Below are positions 43,126 through 56,150 of a stretch of 64,000 nucleotides of DNA, piece after piece. The stretch spans positions 1 to 64,000 of the forward strand of contig WEDG01004947.1 of the NCBI GenBank assembly GCA_017591395.1, read 5' to 3'. The notes under the pieces are model-generated. The model worked only from the letters and a program-made list of their open reading frames with translations. It did not search any database and was not told the DNA's origin. How positions within the stretch are numbered: the stretch's first letter is position 1; each line of letters starts with the position of its first letter. The position numbers were made by a program, and so were the translations under genes. The stretch is from Schistocephalus solidus (taxonomy: Eukaryota; Platyhelminthes; Cestoda; Diphyllobothriidea; Diphyllobothriidae).

Positions 43126-45170
43126 ATCGACTATAAACAGTCATACAAACGTACATCTTCCTCAAAGAACAAATCTATAATCTTTAATTTAACCTTATTG
43201 CTAAATTGTTTAAGAAGTGCGCAAATAAGAAGTCTGATCGAGCACCGGAACAATTGGTTTATTATCCATATTAGCGCGTAAACATGTTATTTTCATATGC
43301 GAAGACAAAACCAAACCAAACAAAGCGAAACTAATTGACATAACTTTGGCCAGGCTTTTTAATTGCCCAATATGCACACACGTAACATCTCTCGTTCGCC
43401 CATCGTTACCCCACATGTAAGTCCCCCTTACAACGTAACCAAAAATTTATACATTCTTCGAGGTGGCCCGTGGGCCGTTATGGATTCAGACTTCCAATTC
43501 TTTGTTGGCCAGAAACAAACTTGACGACCTTACCAAATCGTTATATAGTTAAATGTGCTTTCAATGTGTATATCTTTTATCTGTCTCTGATGCACGATTT
43601 TCTATATAAATGGCTCAAGCTATGTTTGATTAAACAAAGGGGTCTCTGAATTCGAATACTTTAAGAAAATCCTTGCATTTAACCTACGGACATTTTATGA
43701 TTCCATGGTAGAACACGGGATTAAATAAAGAAAATTCCAATGGGTTGCAAAATCTCTATTAATTCCAGGATTGGTTCTAAAAAGCTGGAAAAAGGTCATT
43801 TTAACCACTAAGACCCGCAGACAATACCTTAGGGATATCATATCCCGAAAAAAGAAGAAAACACATTCAATGGCATTATGATTACGTGTAAAACCGTTTG
43901 ATGAGTTTAAAACCACGGTGAAGTAACAGGCAGTTAGCTCGAAGTTGGAAATCAGCTTCCATAACAACGTCCGATAGAGCACCAAAGCGATGGCATGGTG
44001 TTTATATTGCTAAGGATTAAAATACACTGCAACGAAACAGAGGTATAAGGCACTTTGAAAGCAACAATTTCAAATCTGAAGTACTAACCCGAGAGTGCAT
44101 GGGAAATGCTGAGAGACTCCCTGATTAGACGAATCCCCGTGCAGCTGTGCAATGCAGCGGCCGGATCTCGGTGAAACACGTGCCTGGGCTTTGCATCTAC
44201 TACCTGCGCTGCTAGTATGCTGGTTCTTATAATCGCCATATACCAGAACAGCACCATCTTGAGAAACAATAAACAAGGATCGAATATAATTATATCACTC
44301 ATTTTCTTGGTGCAGCCCAGGAAGAATAGACGAGGGGAGGCTGCCCGAATTTTGATATTTTATCAAACTTAAGGAATGTGTCGGAAGTAGTGGAGCGTAT
44401 TGCTGTAGGGTTTGTTCTGTGGTTGTATCATGCAGGCGCGCAATAGCTCCCAATAGATATCTGGAATTTCAGCTACTGATTTTGTTGTAAGTAGAGCCAA
44501 ACCTCACAGTGTGCATTGGTAGCAGTTACTTTAACTTATGAAACTTTGTGTCTGAAATTCAGACTCTCAGTCCAACATTGGCATAACGCCGATCCAATGA
44601 TGTAGATTCCCTATGAAGAGCAGAGTTCTAAGTTATTAAGCTTATTAATTAACTTATAAATTGTGGCGCAATCAAAGATTCTTCACAATAAGGCAACACC
44701 CTATTTACTAACTACTCTATAAAATTTATGCGAAGCTGTTTGTTTTCACTTTACTAGAGGTCATTAATCTAAATGATAATTATTTACCTAGGTTAACGTC
44801 GCCAACTGCAAACTGTCTCTTATCCACGTTAATTAATAATCGCACAATGCAAATTAGCAAGATATTTTAAGAGGAATGACAGTCCCCCTTTCCTCTGAGA
44901 TATGAATCTGTAAATCCTTGCACTTCTGGGCCATAAAATTCACTAATAAAGCAGGCGACAATCTTAATTTATTTAAAACATGGGATTTTGAAACATAGGC
45001 ACATATCGTAAAGGAAACCTAGAAAGACAAAGCAGTACGTGGGCACTTTTATTTTGGCGCAGAGTGCCACTTCCTTTATGTGGAACGTAATTTCTGTGAT
45101 GCACTTTTAGCCGTAAAATGGAGCTAAACTTTAGTCAAGCTTATGGGGTTGGCTGCAGCGTTACGAAAAA
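43126..45170. other. Unassigned AT-rich sequence
   Basis: No domain or repeat recognised. The open frames 43210-43416, 43695-43985 and 44084-44302 (all -) lack motifs. Confidence 0.4.
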
Positions 45171-46232
45171 GAGAAATTGAAAAGAGAAGGCGGTGAACAC
45201 GTGTTTTCGGTAACTCATCATCGGGCTGGTACAATTAGATGGATGATGAAAACATGACTAATTGATAGGGTTTCTAAATGTTTTATGGGGAATAATCATC
45301 GTTCCTACGCCAACTGCATGGAGATTTCGGCGGGTCGAGGTCAATTGGACTTGTAGAAGGGGTAGGTAGGGAAGGATGTGAGCAATGTTCGGGGTTAGAG
45401 TGCAGGAAATGAGTATCATTCTGCAGTACGCGGGGTGAACGACTGTCATCAGGGGGCGGGGACAGCCTATGGCGTGTTTGTCAGCCACGGAAGAGGCAGC
45501 GCCTGTACGAGCGTCTTCTTACTACACAGGGTTAGGTTTCTTATCCGTATAGCCACACCCTCAGTTGTTGCTAGCACCCGTTGGTGTAGGGCTTTAGATA
45601 ACTTGGCTGGTGTCCGGTAGGCAGCCTAAAAGGCTTCTTTGTGATCAATGCAGTGGTTAGGTAACAGTAAAACTAGATCAATCTCTAGTCCTATTCTCGC
45701 TCATCTAGTTGATACTAACCACCGCGTTGATCTCAAAGAAGCCTTTCAGTTTGTCTACTAGACACCAGCAAAGTTATCTGAAGCCCTACGCCAACGCCTT
45801 TCAGGTTGTCTACTGGACACCAGTCAAGTTATCTAAAGTCCTACGCCAACAGCGGAGGCAGTGGCCATACGGCTAACAAATCTGACCCTGTGTTGTCAGA
45901 AAACGCTCGTACAGGCGTTGTCTCTTCCGTGGCCGACTGTCCCAACCCCCTGATGACAGTCGTTCACCCCGCGTACTGGATAGTGATATTCATTCCCTGC
46001 ACTCTGCCTCCAACCATTGCTCACACCCTTCTCTACCTACCCCTTCCCCAGTCACATTGACCTCAACCCACCGACCTTGCCAGGTGGCTGACGTAGGAAC
46101 AATGATTATTAACCAGAAGACACCTTTAAACCCTGTTACTTCTTTATGTTTTCAGTATCCATGTAGCTGTACCGGCCCGATGATGCGTTACCAAAAAACA
46201 CGTGTTCGCCACCTTCACTTTTCAATTTTAAC
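45171..46232. repeat. ~1.06-kb palindrome (inverted repeat with 24-nt loop)
   Basis: The left arm (45171-45678) and right arm (45703-46232) are inverted copies along their whole length. AACTAGAT/ATCTAGTT bound a loop of only 24 nt (45679-45702), and GAAAACACGTGTTC-like text lies at both outer ends. Reading outward from the centre, each arm encodes EAF..., YRTPAKLSKAL, LATTEGVAIRIRNLTLC and LVQALPLPWL (left) or LVQALSLPWP (right), then DDSRSP-like tail sequence. The same peptide family occurs at 21845-22054. Arms are head-to-head with 3' ends outward. Roughly 85-90% arm identity by eye. Confidence 0.8.
45741..45850 (+). repeat. 55-bp tandem duplication in right palindrome arm
   Basis: Units 45741-45795 and 45796-45850 both run from GCCTTTCAG to CTACGCCAAC. 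The left arm has a single copy. It adds 55 bases, so it shifts the reading frame of the right-arm peptide. Confidence 0.85.
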
Positions 46233-46431
46233 ATTGGCATATTTGCAAAACCTAAAAAGAGAAGATTTTGATTTTTGGTAACAAAATTGGTAGGGATGTC
46301 TTGTATGGCCGCCAAAACAGAACAAGGGAATAGGAAAAAGAGGTGGCCTTAAGGTATATTTTAGGAAAGATCAGTATTCGCATATTTTTACGCTTACATT
46401 TACCTTAACATATGCTAAATTTTAACCTCAA

Positions 46432-46575
46432 TCTTAAGCCTAGGCCTTACCTAGACCTAAAACCCTACAGTTGACACGATAATAACCTTAACCTTTAGTT
46501 GGATCATAACCCTCATCCCATCACGAACCTCAGCCTCATACTTAAACCTAACCCTAAACCTAAACTTAACACTCA
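46432..46575 (+). repeat. Degenerate CCTAAA/CCTAAC-rich tract
   Basis: Irregular 6-7-bp units (CTTAAAC, CTAACC, CTAAACC, TAAACTTAAC) resemble decayed telomere-type CCCTAA repeats. A similar stretch lies at about 52345-52440. Not perfect enough to call a telomeric array. Confidence 0.4.
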
Positions 46576-48585
46576 CCTTTATCACAAAAAATCATTTCCA
46601 TCAAATTCACCGCAAAGCAACGTGTATTTTGGGTGGTTTTTTTCCGTGTACAGTTCAGGTGGCCATACAAGGGGTCCTTACCACAAAATCAACAGAATCT
46701 GTCAAAGGAGTTCTTAAACAGGCAAATGTCTCTAAATTCTCCCTGGCTTGACTTGAGAAAACTTTGAAGCTCGTGGAAGTTCATCGGTGAAATATTTCGA
46801 TAGGGCGCTTTTGAAGAGAAAGCCCTGTTAGAGAAGTTTACTCAGTTGATCGAGTGCATGTTCATGTCAGACCTTCGTTATGCAAATTTACTTTTCAGAT
46901 GAAGAAACATACTAATTGAGAGAATCGTCGAATATGGCGAAATCACTTATCCACACCACAAAATTCATCCGAGGCTCTTAAGAAATTTCCTACTTCAAAG
47001 ATATTTATAGACAAGTACTGATGTCAGCTCATTGGCAGTCGGTGGATGACATTGAAAATTGAAAAAAGCCATAGCGGTTTCAGATGATTGGGAAATTCGA
47101 TGGAATCCACCCTAGGGCAGAATGCATACATCAATTCTTCTAAACATCGCCCTTCATACACAGCAGATGGTAGACATATGGTTGTGTTTGTTATTTACAT
47201 GCCAAAATCCTAGTCACTGACTAAGCAGTTGACAGGCGACTATCAGCGAAATCAACGAAAAACCTCCTCGCCGTAGTCAACTGTATCATGTCCCCAGCAA
47301 ACCGAAAATATAGTGATACTTTTTTAGGTTATGTTATCCTAAAATGTTTCCTTATTAAAGTGTTTTTACGCTGGTTTTATGTGATTACTTTAGTTAATAC
47401 GTTTTTTGCATGGACAAACCTTGCGAACTCGAGGAAAATAGACGTGCTTGTGCAATGCGTTTGATCAAACTTTTTGAAAGGAAACTGAAACTTTTACCAA
47501 TGTTTAACCGCTTTATTTTAGCTAGAGATCGCTAATTAATCACTCAAATTTTGGTTTGCCTATTTAAGCATGTTAATGATTGGGGAAAAACTGGGAATTT
47601 CTGCATTTTTCTTGGCTTAATTTGCCTGTTGGTCATCCAGCTGACCAGTTTGAATCATCTACGCTATTCCGCGAAAGGTTATTCAGCGCATTTCAGAATT
47701 GAATGCATAAGTTTGGATACTTTATCTTATGCATATTAGTAACTATAAGGGAAACGTAGGGCCACGTTTTTGGGTCAAGGCCCCTCATTCATTCAACACA
47801 AAACCTAACTTGGCTTTTAATCGGGAACTTTCCGATAGCATGGGTAATGATTTGGGTAAATATTTCTATACTTCATACTGTCCTTTTACTGATTTTGATT
47901 AAATTTAGGGTATTCCACAATATCTTGCAGAACGTATGTATCCCGTTGAGTAAATTCTAACGAAATTTTAATCCTTACCTTCTGCAGTTGTGGAACGCAA
48001 CCTGGGATAGCATAAGTGACATACTGTTAAGCCGAACACCTCTGAGCTGCATTTAACTGCAGTAGGAGTTCGGATCACATTTTATCAAGATGAAATATCG
48101 ATAAAATTATTGCACTCATATTTTCTTGCAAGTGATTGACTGTTGTGAGAATATAATTTGGGTATTGTTCAGACGATGACATACTGCAACAATCATATTA
48201 TCCCGAGCTTCCAGACGGAACCAAAAGGGTCATTTCACAAAGTATATTTCCAAGCCCGCTTTTGACTTTTTAACAAAGTTTAAGATTTTGCTGTTAAAAT
48301 TATAACATACACACCAGACACTGTGTCAGGAGCAGTTACGTCAAGCAAATGCAAAGCTCGCTCAGGCATTTTAAAAAAAGCTCACAGCTAACACCCATGT
48401 GCGGTATTTCCCAGACATTTTAGGTAACTCTTGTCTTATGCAAGTACACCGTCGTTCGCCTGTGCAATATTCACAGTTGAAACACAATGAAAATCAACCA
48501 TTTTCCCATACTCTTTTCCTAACCCTACAAGCTGCTAAAGTAAGTCTGTTTCTTCTGGTACCTTGAATTTTCATTCTTTTTAGGA
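46576..48585. other. Unassigned AT-rich sequence
   Basis: No feature recognised. Confidence 0.4.
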
Positions 48586-49230
48586 AATCAGAGCAGTGAC
48601 CGGTCAGAAAGGAGGACCAAGCTAGTCACTTGGGAATTGGCGTGACAAGTTTGACGTTGCTGCTCTCAGCCAGACCCGATCCTATGAAGACCGTCAGCTG
48701 GAAGAGTTTCATGCTGGCTACACCTTCCTCTGGAGTCACCAGCCAAACGTGACGATGATGATGCAATTTTCATTTGAAAGGCCAGCGTGGGCCGACTGCC
48801 CTGTCTGTCGCAGGGCAACAACCAGTGATTGCTAACCCCGCGCCTGCCTCTTTGCTGAGCCAAATTCGCCGCGAATCTTAGCTTCTACAGCCACCAGTAT
48901 CCAGTTCCAACGACGCAAAAAATCTACGAGAACCTGCACGCCCTCTATGAGACTAGGCCAAAGGCGAGTTGCCCACTCCAACACCCGTGTTGGAATGCCA
49001 CGCTGCCTGGGTGGGTATTGTGTCATCATGGTCTTGGCGGCTGCAACGACAACAGCTTCTTCTTCTCCGACCCTGCGGGAAACATTATGCCATTCTGGTC
49101 AACAAATTCCTCCTTCAGAAGCGGGAGAAGGCAAACTCGACTAGATTCTTGTCCACCGGTGAGATCGACAGGACTGGTTGATGGCAAAGGCTTTCTGACA
49201 CGCCGATGACGGGACCGATGCCTTTGCTGT
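48586..49230 (+). mobile_element. LINE C: old endonuclease fragment
   Basis: SDRSERRTKLVTWELA, YEDRQLEEFHAGYTFLWSHQ and later HHGLGGCNDNSFFF with a GEIDRTG segment follow the order of the LINE A/B endonuclease ([25 protein letters not shown]). Heavily frameshifted; the RT is missing. At two positions where A and B carry stops it reads CAG and TGG, so it predates those changes. Confidence 0.7.
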
Positions 49231-50959
49231 GAGCTTAGCCATTAATCTCGGGTACGGTTGCAACGAACTTCTCAATTTGGCAATTCTTATTGGAACAAAT
49301 GCGAGGCATTTCAGGGTCAACGCCTGGAAATGAGTGGATGGGTTGAATCCATTCCTGTGATACGAATTTGCAGAAGAATAATTTCCTTTTTTCGATTGGT
49401 ATCTGTTAAATTTCAGTGAAATTCTAATTCGGCTTTTTAAATTTGTGCACACACTTAAAACTGCGTGTGCAGCGATGCGGGCTGACCAGTGAGCCAACCA
49501 TCTCTCAGACAACCGGAAAAAACCTATTGAAACATTTCTAGCTTTCGAGTCAGCGCGTGCGCTTCAAAGGTGGGTCTGCTGCAGTGTATTTTTTCGTAAC
49601 TGGATGCCACTTCGCAGCTTTGTAAATCTACGTCAGAGCTAGCAGAATTAAAATAAGGCATTTGCAGTACATTTTGGAGGAGAAAAGCACGGGCGTATCC
49701 TGGAGACTTCCTCCGTGTCTATATAAATGTTAACGTAAATTGAGAGCTGGGTGAATCAAACCTAAGTTAACTGTTACTGATATTTTGCAGCCACTTAACA
49801 AGTAAAATTAACATGCTTGAATGTGTCACAATACATCATCTTTCATCTAAAGTTGCTTGCCACTTCCGATGACAGACCTAGTGAGATAAAATTACTAGCC
49901 ACTCCAGTATGGTGGACCAACTAATGAGGACCGAAACAGAAACTGAAGTTCTGCACGCTCCTTGTACAAGATGGGTATAAACCGAAGTGCTCTGTTTAAA
50001 CTACTCATACAAAGACCTTACATTTGAGAATTTGGTGGCATTAAATGCATAATATGGATAAAATAAACATGTGAAACCCTTTTACTTATCTTGGTTGCAC
50101 TGCTGGAGATGGCCTTGCCATGTTCACACATCGACATTAAGATAACGCATTGGAGGATTAGTGTGCCTGCATTGCTCGAAAGTTAGTTGACCAAAATCTT
50201 CCCATTCTGCAGGTACAGTAAAATATTATCAATCTCAGGTGACTACCCATGTGAGTTAACCTTTGTCATTACCGTTAAATTTCGAAGTGTCAGGTTTCAG
50301 CTGCTACATAAGGCACTCCAAATCTCCACGATCTAGGCAGGATTTCAACGCCATTCACCCGCTTGCATGCACTTTTTTCTTAGAATGGTATTTACGATTA
50401 CCTGACTTATTACTCTGCTGTGATCAGCACCACCAGAATTTTTTGGAATAACGGTAGACTTTGAAAGCAGATATTATTTTTGTTGGCAAACCTTGCCTCT
50501 TTGTTCCTTAAAGGATAAATTGAAGCGGTTGCTGTGCAAAATTTACAACAGCGGATCAACGCTGACTGTTGAAAACCGTGCAAAAACTTAGGACGTGCAC
50601 TAGGAGAAAAAGATAAATTCTGCCTACGTGCAGAAGCCTTCTGGCTGGATCTTCTGTCTACATCACGCACGCTTGAATACCACCAGAAAATGACGACAGA
50701 AAAATATCTTGCGGTAAATTAAATTGACTATATGACGTTGCATTACATGCGTTCACTTCTGCCTGCCTTGAAAAAGAGGTATTAGAATGACAGATACATA
50801 ATCTTTATGTGCATGGGTTTTTCTGAATATTTAAAATAATCGACTCGTGGAATTGGCAACACCATTTTTCTAGGTAATCTATTTAGTTTTGCTTACCTAT
50901 TATGTCGTATTGGGAACGATTCGGGATTTCTTGCAGTGTAAAAAGCGGAAAGTAGCAAA
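49231..50959. other. Unassigned AT-rich sequence
   Basis: No feature recognised; open frames at 49141-49512 and 50410-50670 (-) lack motifs. Confidence 0.4.
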
Positions 50960-52337
50960 GTGCCATTTCTGCTGGCAGCAACAAAGACTATTAAGACAAC
51001 GAACTCCAGGAGGCCCTGACAATACTCACAATATTTTACTATACTACTCGATCCATCCAATCTTAGGTTGCCTGTCGCAGTACAAAAAGGTTATTCATCT
51101 AACTCATGTATATTAGACTTGAGACCGTTCGATTTCAGTCATGGTACTCCTCCCCTATTCAATTATCAGAATCTCTGCAGGAGGCAATCCTAGTAGAGTA
51201 CAGAGATGATTGGGCAAGCAAGAAAAGGTTGAGATTATTAAGACAGGTAGACTCCTTGATGCTGTCTCTTCTTTCATGTAGAGCTGCGTGATAATTCACA
51301 CTTTCCCTCTCACCCATACGAGTCAACCATTTAAGATAACCCAAGACAGCTTACGGAGCGTTGTGATGGCGACCGAAATCACATGACATTTACAAGCTTA
51401 CCTTTCGTTTTGATCAAAACTTCAGTTCGCTGCGGCCGATCAATATTCCGGCCTCCACCGATTGATGTCTAGGTTTGTGCTCACATCTAGCACGGCATGA
51501 GAAAAAGAATAATGAATTAACTTCACAGGCGCGCATTAACTTCGTCGGACGTAAAACAAGACAGCATGGAGACGGAAGTTTTTATTTTAGGACACGCATA
51601 CGCCGAGTTAGAGGACCCATTGGTGAGCCGAAACCCTCGCAGCTGCGTTATTCAACAGCATGAGGAAGGATAAACACTTGTGTCTGGGCTTTTAGCTAGT
51701 TTATTTTCCGTAGGGCAAAGCATACAGTACTTGTAAACAAGTCTTGCTCCTGTGGTGGTGTGGTGTTTTTGCCGTGGCACGTTGAGCAGCTTTGACGTTG
51801 CCCGCTGCCTTTAAGAAATTTCTTGGAAACCTGCCTCGCAAATGCTAGTGTGTTGAAAACCTTTATGTGATGTAGCTGTATGCTTCTAAGTACTCATCAC
51901 AGAATATTCTGTGTTACGTTACTAATTTTATTACTTAGCTTATGGCACAAAACCACTGACCCTGCTGTTTTGCATCAATTTCTCCGTACAAATTCACATT
52001 TTCTGTATTTTTATTCGTTATTTGTGTTTTACAGCGACAGGGTATTGCTGATGCGCTGTCGCACATTTTTCGGGGTCCAATGAATCCTACTCTACTCGGT
52101 TGGTCTAACATCACACCGAGGAAAAATGCTTCACATATTTATGAGGCTGCTTACATCGTATTATAAAGGAATTAACGGTAGAGTTGTGTTTTATGGCCAC
52201 CTAAACAAAACACTGGAACGGGAACCGGCACACCCATTTAAATTGGTGGCCTTGCAATGAATGTCCCTAAGGGTAAATTGTTCGAGGTCGTAAACCTAAA
52301 GCGAACTCTGGCCTTAATCTTAATATTTGCGCTTTTC
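50960..52337 (+). repeat. 1.4-kb dispersed repeat, right inverted copy
   Basis: Antiparallel partner of 35528-36905. The shared region starts at the mariner-like CAACAAAGACTATTAAGACAA (~50980). The conserved ORF at 51475-51663 (+) has 62 codons (MCSHLARHEKKNNELTSQAR..., ending PSQLRYSTA). Several other nearby codons differ by small indels, yet this ORF has none, which could reflect constraint or chance. Confidence 0.75.
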
Positions 52338-55300
52338 GAAACCTAAACCCCACAGTCAACGCGAACCCAACCTTAGCCCTTAACAAATTTCTGACTTAAA
52401 CTCTAACCTCAAACTTACCACTATTCTTATCCTTACCTTTACCGAAATACGTAACCTGATTTCCCGGAATTTGGCGCAATGCCGCATGCATTGTTCGCGG
52501 TGCTCGATCCCAGGTCCTGTGTAGGCCGCGATTCAAGACAACCCTACCGAATAAACGTCAAATAAAGCCCCCTTTTTCACAATTTTTTATGTCCAAATAT
52601 AATTTCAATGCAATCCAATAGTATGGCATGTAAAACATGGAATTTCTAGTTTGACGTTTCTTCAGTATAGCCAGTTATTCTGCATATTGTTTGCCAAAGG
52701 TAGAAAACTGCAGAAGGGAATGTTACCGGAAAACTTTACATTTTATTGATCCATGGTAGAATGCGTAAAACCCGTTCCACAAGAATATAAATTCCAGAAC
52801 AGCTGCTTGATTTTTGATACACCATACAGCTTCTAAGTACTGGTGGAGATTTTAATTCCCCTTTATAGCAAATTCATTTTACAGTTCACTTTTATTTTTT
52901 TAAATGGCCAATTTAAAAGGAATGTGCAGTGGATGAACTATTGTCGGTGGGTTTGGCAATGTTTAAGCTCAATTTGTCAAAAAAAAACAGAAAACTGGAT
53001 GTTTTTACATACTAGGGGATGTTAATGTACTATGAGAAATCCTCCATTATCTGTTCTCATCGCGGTATCTTATATTGCTCGCATATTTTTGTACGTATTT
53101 TATCAAACTTATGTCAAGTCAAATTACTTCAAGACTAGGACTATACAGCTGAATACATGATATTGGCAAATTAATTGTGAGCATGTAGTCGTAATGACTG
53201 CAAATCATGCATCTGCTACGTAAGATTATTTTCAATTGTGGATCCAAATAAGCAGCAAATATTCCTTCTGGAGTCTCGGGGAAGTATTAACAAAACAGTT
53301 TTGCAGATGATCGAGATAAATCCAAAGTTCAATATAATCTGTCCTTTTAAAAATGGCGCATTTATTCGTCGCTTGAAATGACCATTTGTATTCCACGCCA
53401 ATTTTCATAGCACTGGACATGGGTACGTAATTACTTTTGTTAGAAGTTATGCGAAAATGTGCCATTCTGTGGTAACTCCATTTTACTAGTAATATAGTCT
53501 CAGATGCCTACTTGCAATAGCTACCGTAAGCCTCAGAAGAAGGCTGTTAGATGTTAAATCAAGAGCATAGATTTGCATGGTTAAAGAATAAACTGTTATA
53601 TGGCGCAAATGTGAAGGAATATACACCTTATCATAGATGTCGTTTCCAAAAATGTCAACTTGTCAAAGGAGCTGAACAAATTGTGTTTGCAGAGCAACAT
53701 CTATCAAAGAACGTTTCCTTCAGTCCTTTGCCCAGCACTTACTACATACTCGCGAAATGTAAAGAGCCAGATGTAGTGAGGTGACATTCCATGAAGATAA
53801 GTATATTCAGGCGTACTGAATACAGTAAGTGTTTTGTTTGGAATATCTTGTAATTTACATGTGCATAGGATTTACCCAAATACTTATGACGTAGTATTTT
53901 GTTGCTCAGAATTCATAATTTTGTTTCACGGAACAAAATTTAAATCAATGGTCACTTTGTTGTGAAAATCTAAACTTCATTTAAACCAGTAATTGCGTAT
54001 TTTCAAGGGATTGTTAGAGCATCTCTCACGAAATATATGAAGTGAAGTATTTTAACAATACGGGTTAAATCATTGACATTGAATTCGAAATTTACGTATC
54101 CTTGTCGAGAGTCTGCTGAAGTTTTGTTTTTTCAATAGGTTGACTTTGCGCTTGCATTTAAATATTGGCGATTGGTAATGCAGAATGGCACTTGAACAAT
54201 ATAAAATCAAGAACGTGTGAATGAATGGTTGCGAACATATACAGAATATAAAAGAAGAAACCTATCACCGTGAATTTAAATTTACCATCACCTTGAACTG
54301 TTGCGCTTAAAAATTGAATTGATCTAACTTTTGTCAGATTTCATTCCCTGCCGTTTCCGGTGGATATCGATCGTCTGCATGGATAAAATGAAGAAACGGT
54401 GGAAATATATTTACACCTCTGCAGTCCTTAGTATATTTTGAGGCAGTGTGTGCATCTCAAGTACTTTTTTAGAAAGTCGAAATATATGCTCATGAGCACA
54501 TAAAATGTTAACTTCTACACGGATGCACTCAAATAAAATATGCACCAAAAGCAGTCACCTTTTTAATTGGACGAAGGAGTTATGGGTGGTTAAAGAACTA
54601 AAATTAAACAATTCAGCCTAAAGTACGGTAGAGTTATTCATGGCTAAAAGTTTCAAATAGATAAGAATTATGTTAAAAAAGAATTCAGGAATCAACTTCT
54701 AGCGCTCCCTTTCATTCGCTTCCACTCTTAGCTTATATGAAGAAAACATGCCGCACCTTTTGATCTTTTAAGACCCTAAGTCAATCTCAGTTGCATAGGA
54801 AATCTTATATTTGCTTTTTATTCACTGTATGGCCTTAGTAATTCCTTGTAGGGTAAATCCGGGGTCTTAATATTTTATTGTCCAACTTTTAACTCTCCGT
54901 TACTTGCAAGAGCAGTATGACAAATAGACTTTCAAAAAACAATGTCTTCTGATCTCTTGAATGTTTTACATACTGCTTGTTATTTTATTTGTGCGGCATC
55001 TCAAGACGTTTCTTCTGTGTAGAGATGCTACATGATCGTACTGAATAACAAATGTATTCATCCTACGACTTCCCTTGTTGCAGGATAACATGCTTCGTAG
55101 ATTGCTTCTCTACAAATTACCCGATTTCACATACAAAATTCCGTCTATTTCGCTCGACAAGATGCAACTTAAATTAAATAAAGACAGTTCAATTCCACTG
55201 AACTTGTGAGCATTCTTAAAATTACGGACATAATATAGGTATCCGAACAGTCAGTCTATTCCAGAGCACAAATTGCACTTTGGTCCTTCAAAGGAACCGA

Positions 55301-55796
55301 AGCTTATTGAATTTAGACTAAAGCTTAACGACGGGATGTGCAAAAGAAATAAAATTTCTGAAGATATCTGTACCAAATCAATTATTACATAATTGTTGTG
55401 ACTGAATCCAGAGAAAATTATAAACTCACCCTACTTGTCCATTTCGGCTCCCGATAGGCCGGCTATTTGAAAGAATAATATCACATTACTGTGATCCAGG
55501 AAACTCAAACGTTTTCAGTTTGGGTACTGTTCTTCTCCAGTTAAACTTTACATCTCCCTTATGTTCAGAAGATGAATATTCGCATTTACAAATGTGCCAG
55601 CATCCAGGAGAATTCACAGTATAGAATAAATGGAAACATTGTTATTAACACAGGACGGTTGAGGTTCTTCCTTCTCAGATCATTCAGGGTTGGGCAGCAT
55701 ATTTTCACACGTTCAAATGCTCAAACGTGCTTCTGATTACCAGGCAAGGCAGAAATATTTTAAAGGGTTGACGTTTATGAATTGCAAGATACTGAC
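52338..55796. other. Unassigned AT-rich sequence
   Basis: Begins with a CCTAAACCCCA/CTCTAACCTC-rich stretch (52345-52440). A 77-codon frame at 53551-53784 (+) has no recognised motif. Confidence 0.4.
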
Positions 55797-56144
55797 TTAG
55801 GGAAGATTAATCATTAAACGTTCGATTGCTGCGTTGATCGCACTATAGCTTTCGGTAGTGTTAGTGATAGTTCGACCGTCGATTTCGACGAGGTTCACCG
55901 TATGCTCCACACCAGGTGGTGCAGGGACGGGGACTTGCGCGTGAATTAGTTTTAAGTGATAGTGGCCTTGCGCTGCAGCTACTGCACTCTCTCTTCCTCC
56001 CCCACCTGAGCCCGGTGTCAAGACAGAGTCAAAAAGACCGGAAATGGGAGAGGCCGCAGGTGGATGGCACGGCCGGAGCCACCCCTGGGTGAACCACCAC
56101 ACCTGGCTCGGATCCCACGGAGTCGGTTGTGCTATTACACGCAT
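55797..56144 (-). repeat. Dispersed repeat U, copy 3, with intact 115-aa ORF
   Basis: An uninterrupted minus-strand frame reads MRVIAQPTPWDPSQVWWFTQ, LRPCHPPAASPISGLFDSVL, GSGGGGRESAVAAAQGHYHL and HTVNLVEIDGRTITNTTES, ending MINLP. It has no known domain that I recognise. Parts recur at 25262-25450 and 42979-43125, so this is a repeat-encoded peptide and not a single-copy gene. Function unknown; possibly the open frame is incidental in a young repeat. Confidence 0.6.
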
Positions 56145-56150
56145 TCAAAC

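Noticed and set aside
45171..46232. Hammerhead ribozyme at the palindrome ends (CCGATGA...GAAAA)
   Set aside because: The invariant U of CUGANGA is C in both arms and no stem I or III was found. It follows the PLE end pattern only loosely.
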